From Proteromonas lacertae (lineage: Eukaryota; Sar; Bigyra; Opalinata; Proteromonadidae): a DNA stretch of 64,000 nt. The notes under the pieces are model-generated. The model was not told the DNA's origin. It saw nothing but the letters and a program-made list of their open reading frames with translations, and did not search any database. Both the position numbers and the translations under genes were made by a program. The stretch lies in NCBI GenBank assembly GCA_002245135.1, contig NGBS01000596.1, positions 62,001 to 126,000 of the forward strand. The letters run 5' to 3'. Shown here piece after piece: positions 61,743 through 64,000 of the stretch. Position 1 is the stretch's first letter, and each line of letters starts with the position of its first letter.

Positions 61743-62912
61743 TTAATACTTTGTATGAGATGGCTTCCTTGTACCCCAACGATAACTATCATGATAAGCA
61801 GGCATTTCTAATCCTAAATCTTGAGCTACATGTCTTGGGAAGAAAGCATCTCTTAACACTCCTCTTCCGATTAACACTAAATCAGCTTCATCATTCACTA
61901 TTAAATCATTCGCAATTTTACCATCACATATTCCACCAACTGCTGCACTTGGAATTCCCATCTTATGAATAGCTTTAGCATAAGGTAATTGATGATCCCA
62001 ATTTGATGGAATTTTTTGATCTGGCACTAAAGCAGCACTACTTGCATTTATTAAATCAACTTCATATTTTTCATGTAATTCTTTTGATAACTTCAATGTA
62101 TCATCTAATGTTATTCCACCTTCTTTATAATCGGTACAACTTAATCGAACAAATAAAGGCATTTCTTTTGGAATTACTTTTCTCACTTCTACACAAATAT
62201 CTTTTAAAAACTTCGCTGTATCAACACCATATTCATCTTTACGATGATTACTTAATGGAGATAAAAATTCATGAATTAAATATCCATGAGCACCATGAAT
62301 TTCTATAAAATCATATCCACTTTTTACAGATCTTTCAGCTGTTTCTTTAAACTGTTTTATTAGAACTTTTATCTCTTCAACTGTTAATTCATGGGGTACA
62401 GGCCAATTATCATACGCAATTGCACTTGGAGCGTCAGTAACCCATCCTCCTTCTTCATTTGATGGAACAATGGATCGATTTGATTTATCACTACCAGGAG
62501 GGAATTCTGAGCCTTTTCGCCCTGCATGAGCGATTTGTATACCGATCTTACATCCTTCTTTATGAACAAAATCCACTATTCTCTTATATTCAGGAATAAA
62601 TGAATCATCCCACAAACCAAGATCTCTATAATAATAATTTAAATTGATATACTTAAAACTAATTCTACCTTTTGGACAAACAGCTGTAGCTTCTTGAATT
62701 ATACATCCATAACCTGCTAGAGCGTAAGATCCTATTCAAATAAATGTTTATCACATACCATAACGCACTAAATGGAAATCAGTTGGATGTCCATCTTTTG
62801 CTTCAAACTATTTAACTAAATCTTACAAAATACCAAGCACATTGGTGGAATACCCAATCTGTTAGGGAAAGTTAAACCTCTTCAACTTTAATGGAGTGAA
62901 TAAATTAGACAT
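61743..62912 (-). CDS. Old Yellow Enzyme family flavin oxidoreductase (YqjM/NamA-like)
   Basis: FMN-dependent ene-reductase that uses NAD(P)H to reduce activated C=C bonds. Four exons with introns of 27, 27 and 26 nt. MSNLFTPLKLKR opens the barrel; then PPMCLFEAKDGHPTDFHLVRYG (first part PPMCL is the flavin loop), IGIQIAHAGRKGSEF, then DFIEIHGAHGYLIHEFLSPL with the substrate HxxH pair, SNHRKDEYG, and the FMN phosphate region AVGGICDG...ADLVLIGRGVLRDAFF. It is closest in layout to bacterial YqjM and fungal relatives. One +1 frame change lies near 62875 between KLKR and LTFPNRLG; allowing for it the gene is exactly 362 residues. It sits between two DUF1349 paralogues, all on the minus strand. 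Confidence 0.92.
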
Positions 62913-63084
62913 AGCTATAAAGAAACAATGAAAAAAGAATCTTTAAATCTAATATGAAACGGATATATATATTGTAAACTTCAACAACATGTGTAATTTA
63001 ACAAAAAAAACAATAAAAGAATGATATTCTTTTCTTCTATTATCGTTTAACAATTACAGTTAATCAAATTATTTTTAATTACAA

Positions 63085-63666
63085 TTACTCAATTTTTAAG
63101 TAATTAAAACTAGTTTCAAAACCACCTTCTTTTGGACTGCAACAATACAAACCAATTTGTAATTCACTATCTTCTGGAATATGGAAGTGACATATTCTCA
63201 ACTGTTGCCATTTCTCTTCACCAACTGATCTAGCATAAACAAAGAAATCATTTCCTTTTCTTTGGATTTTAAATTCCATTTCTACATCCTTTTTGGAATA
63301 TGGTTGAGTAGACCAATCGGAATAACCCATATTTGTAACTACAGCACCAAGATTGTATGGTCCTTCTTTTTCAAATTCAATTGATGTTTTGATCCAGAAT
63401 TCTTCGTTTAAATACACAATTAGTCCAGCTTGATCATATTGTTCTTTTGGAGCGTATTTAACCTTGGTTTCCATAGTAAAATCTCCCTTCTTGTTCATCA
63501 TTAAGCAATGTCCTGTATTTCTTCTAAAGCCATAATGAGTTCTTTGCCAGAAATCAGTATCACTTGCAGTCTTCACTACTAATGCTCCATTTTTAATTTC
63601 GTGTGATGGAGGTTCATTCAACCATTTAAACTCTTTTGGAACAGTGTCCTTAAATTCGTAAATCAT
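63085..63666 (-). CDS. DUF1349 / ConA-like beta-sandwich protein, copy 2
   Basis: Single-exon gene of 193 residues, the same length as copy 1 at 60952-61533 and alignable without gaps. Shared motifs are KEFKWLNEPPSHEIKNGALV, DFWQRTHYGFRRNTGH, GDFTMETKVKY, DQAGLIVYLNEEFWIKTSIE, VVTNMGYSDWS, WQQLRICHFHIPEDSELQIG and SPKEGGFETSFNYLKIE. Tandem duplication around, or on both sides of, the OYE gene is likely. Cytosolic by lack of a signal. The upstream flank (63667-63739) is short and the next gene is divergent. Confidence 0.85.
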   Translation of the reverse strand: MIYEFKDTVPKEFKWLNEPPSHEIKNGALVVKTASDTDFWQRTHYGFRRNTGHCLMMNKKGDFTMETKVKYAPKEQYDQAGLIVYLNEEFWIKTSIEFEKEGPYNLGAVVTNMGYSDWSTQPYSKKDVEMEFKIQRKGNDFFVYARSVGEEKWQQLRICHFHIPEDSELQIGLYCCSPKEGGFETSFNYLKIE

Positions 63667-63739
63667 AAGATATATAAAATTCTATTTCGATTCAATTATT
63701 TGGCTTGAAAATTCACTTTCTTTTTCTTTCTTTTTTTAA

Positions 63740-64000
63740 ATGTCTCTAGGGTTTAGAACAGAATCTGCTTTAATTCCCAAAAAATCTAAAGAAATATCAG
63801 TGGATAAGGAAAGTGTATTCTATTGATTCCATCTCTTTCTTAGTTAATTGGTTTAGAAGCTGCAATTAATGAATATAAGGTGAAAAATAAAGACAAACCT
63901 GTAATAGCAAATATAAGAAAAGTATATTATTATATTCTATTAGTTAAATAAAAATAGAAAACATCCAAGAGAATAATTGTTGGGAAAAAAGAGGAAGAAG
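63740..64000 (+). CDS. Start of a nuclear coiled-coil-type protein, cut by the window edge
   Basis: ATG at 63740-63742 reads MSLGFRTESALIPKKSKEIS, then VDKE and, after a 29-nt intron near 63813-63841, SLIGLEAAINEYKVKNKDKP. A second intron near 63922-63957 leads to KKTSKRIIVGKKEEE at the edge. The highly charged sequence with a short RTESALIPKK leader recalls splicing-associated coiled-coil proteins such as CCDC174, but that is a weak guess from a few residues. Only the first ~65 codons are present. Confidence 0.5.

Noticed and set aside
62878-62896. A 19-nt GT...CAG intron in the OYE gene instead of a frame change
   Set aside because: It would restore frame, but it removes the LTFPNR part that aligns with the conserved flavin-loop spacing, so I prefer a +1 change; not excluded.

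Overview
This is AT-rich nuclear DNA from a flagellated or flagellum-forming microbial eukaryote. The evidence is a complete single-headed axonemal dynein heavy chain, many tiny spliceosomal introns, asparagine runs in proteins, and eukaryote-only housekeeping genes (CPSF3, eIF3e, RPS3, Vps39, DCAF13, myotubularin, DHHC and PRELI proteins). I cannot name the species. An amoeboflagellate or zoosporic lineage would fit, but that is inference. Genes are packed on both strands with short spacers. About 75 introns can be read, nearly all 21-55 nt, opening GTAT and closing TAG. After removing them, exon sums are exact multiples of three for most genes, which is strong internal support for the models. 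TAA and TAG are the usual stops.

Layout. 1-7.8 kb: end of CPSF3, an F-BAR/SH3 protein, an unknown small protein, a fully spliced SPX-like gene, and a receptor with a large ectodomain and seven membrane spans. 7.8-11.2 kb: a whole hAT DNA transposon sitting exactly behind the receptor's stop codon, with an 8-bp target duplication. A younger 640-bp foldback element with perfect 283-bp arms has landed in its transposase gene. 11.3-14.9 kb: a degraded Hsp70-like gene, a hypothetical gene, and a paralogue of the small protein at 2.7 kb. 15-25.8 kb: eIF3e, a DHHC palmitoyltransferase, a PRELI lipid-transfer protein, Vps39, an LRR protein, an LRR relic and an active-looking myotubularin. 25.9-36.6 kb: a broken pseudokinase-LRR gene, a multi-PHD protein, a GT61-like glycosyltransferase with reading-frame breaks, an LRR relic and a kinase-like gene. 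36.8-49.1 kb: the dynein. 49.4-64 kb: a ubiquitin-specific protease, DCAF13/Sof1, RPS3, an intact pseudokinase-LRR gene, a RanBP2-finger/Tudor-like protein, and an Old Yellow Enzyme gene between two DUF1349-type paralogues.

Two things stand out. First, the ubiquitin protease gene contains a 49-nt intron with AT-AC ends and a U12-type donor and branch-like motif. No GT-AG alternative keeps the conserved catalytic-domain sequence, so a minor spliceosome is implied. Second, at least seventeen breaks in otherwise well-conserved genes (dynein, glycosyltransferase, OYE, kinase-like, Hsp70-like) are all of one sign, +1, and all lie in minus-strand genes, while neighbouring genes of equal length have none. 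Assembly insertions, decay and +1 ribosomal frameshifting are competing explanations. No operon-like logic ties the genes together. The local theme is repeated duplication and decay of LRR/pseudokinase genes.
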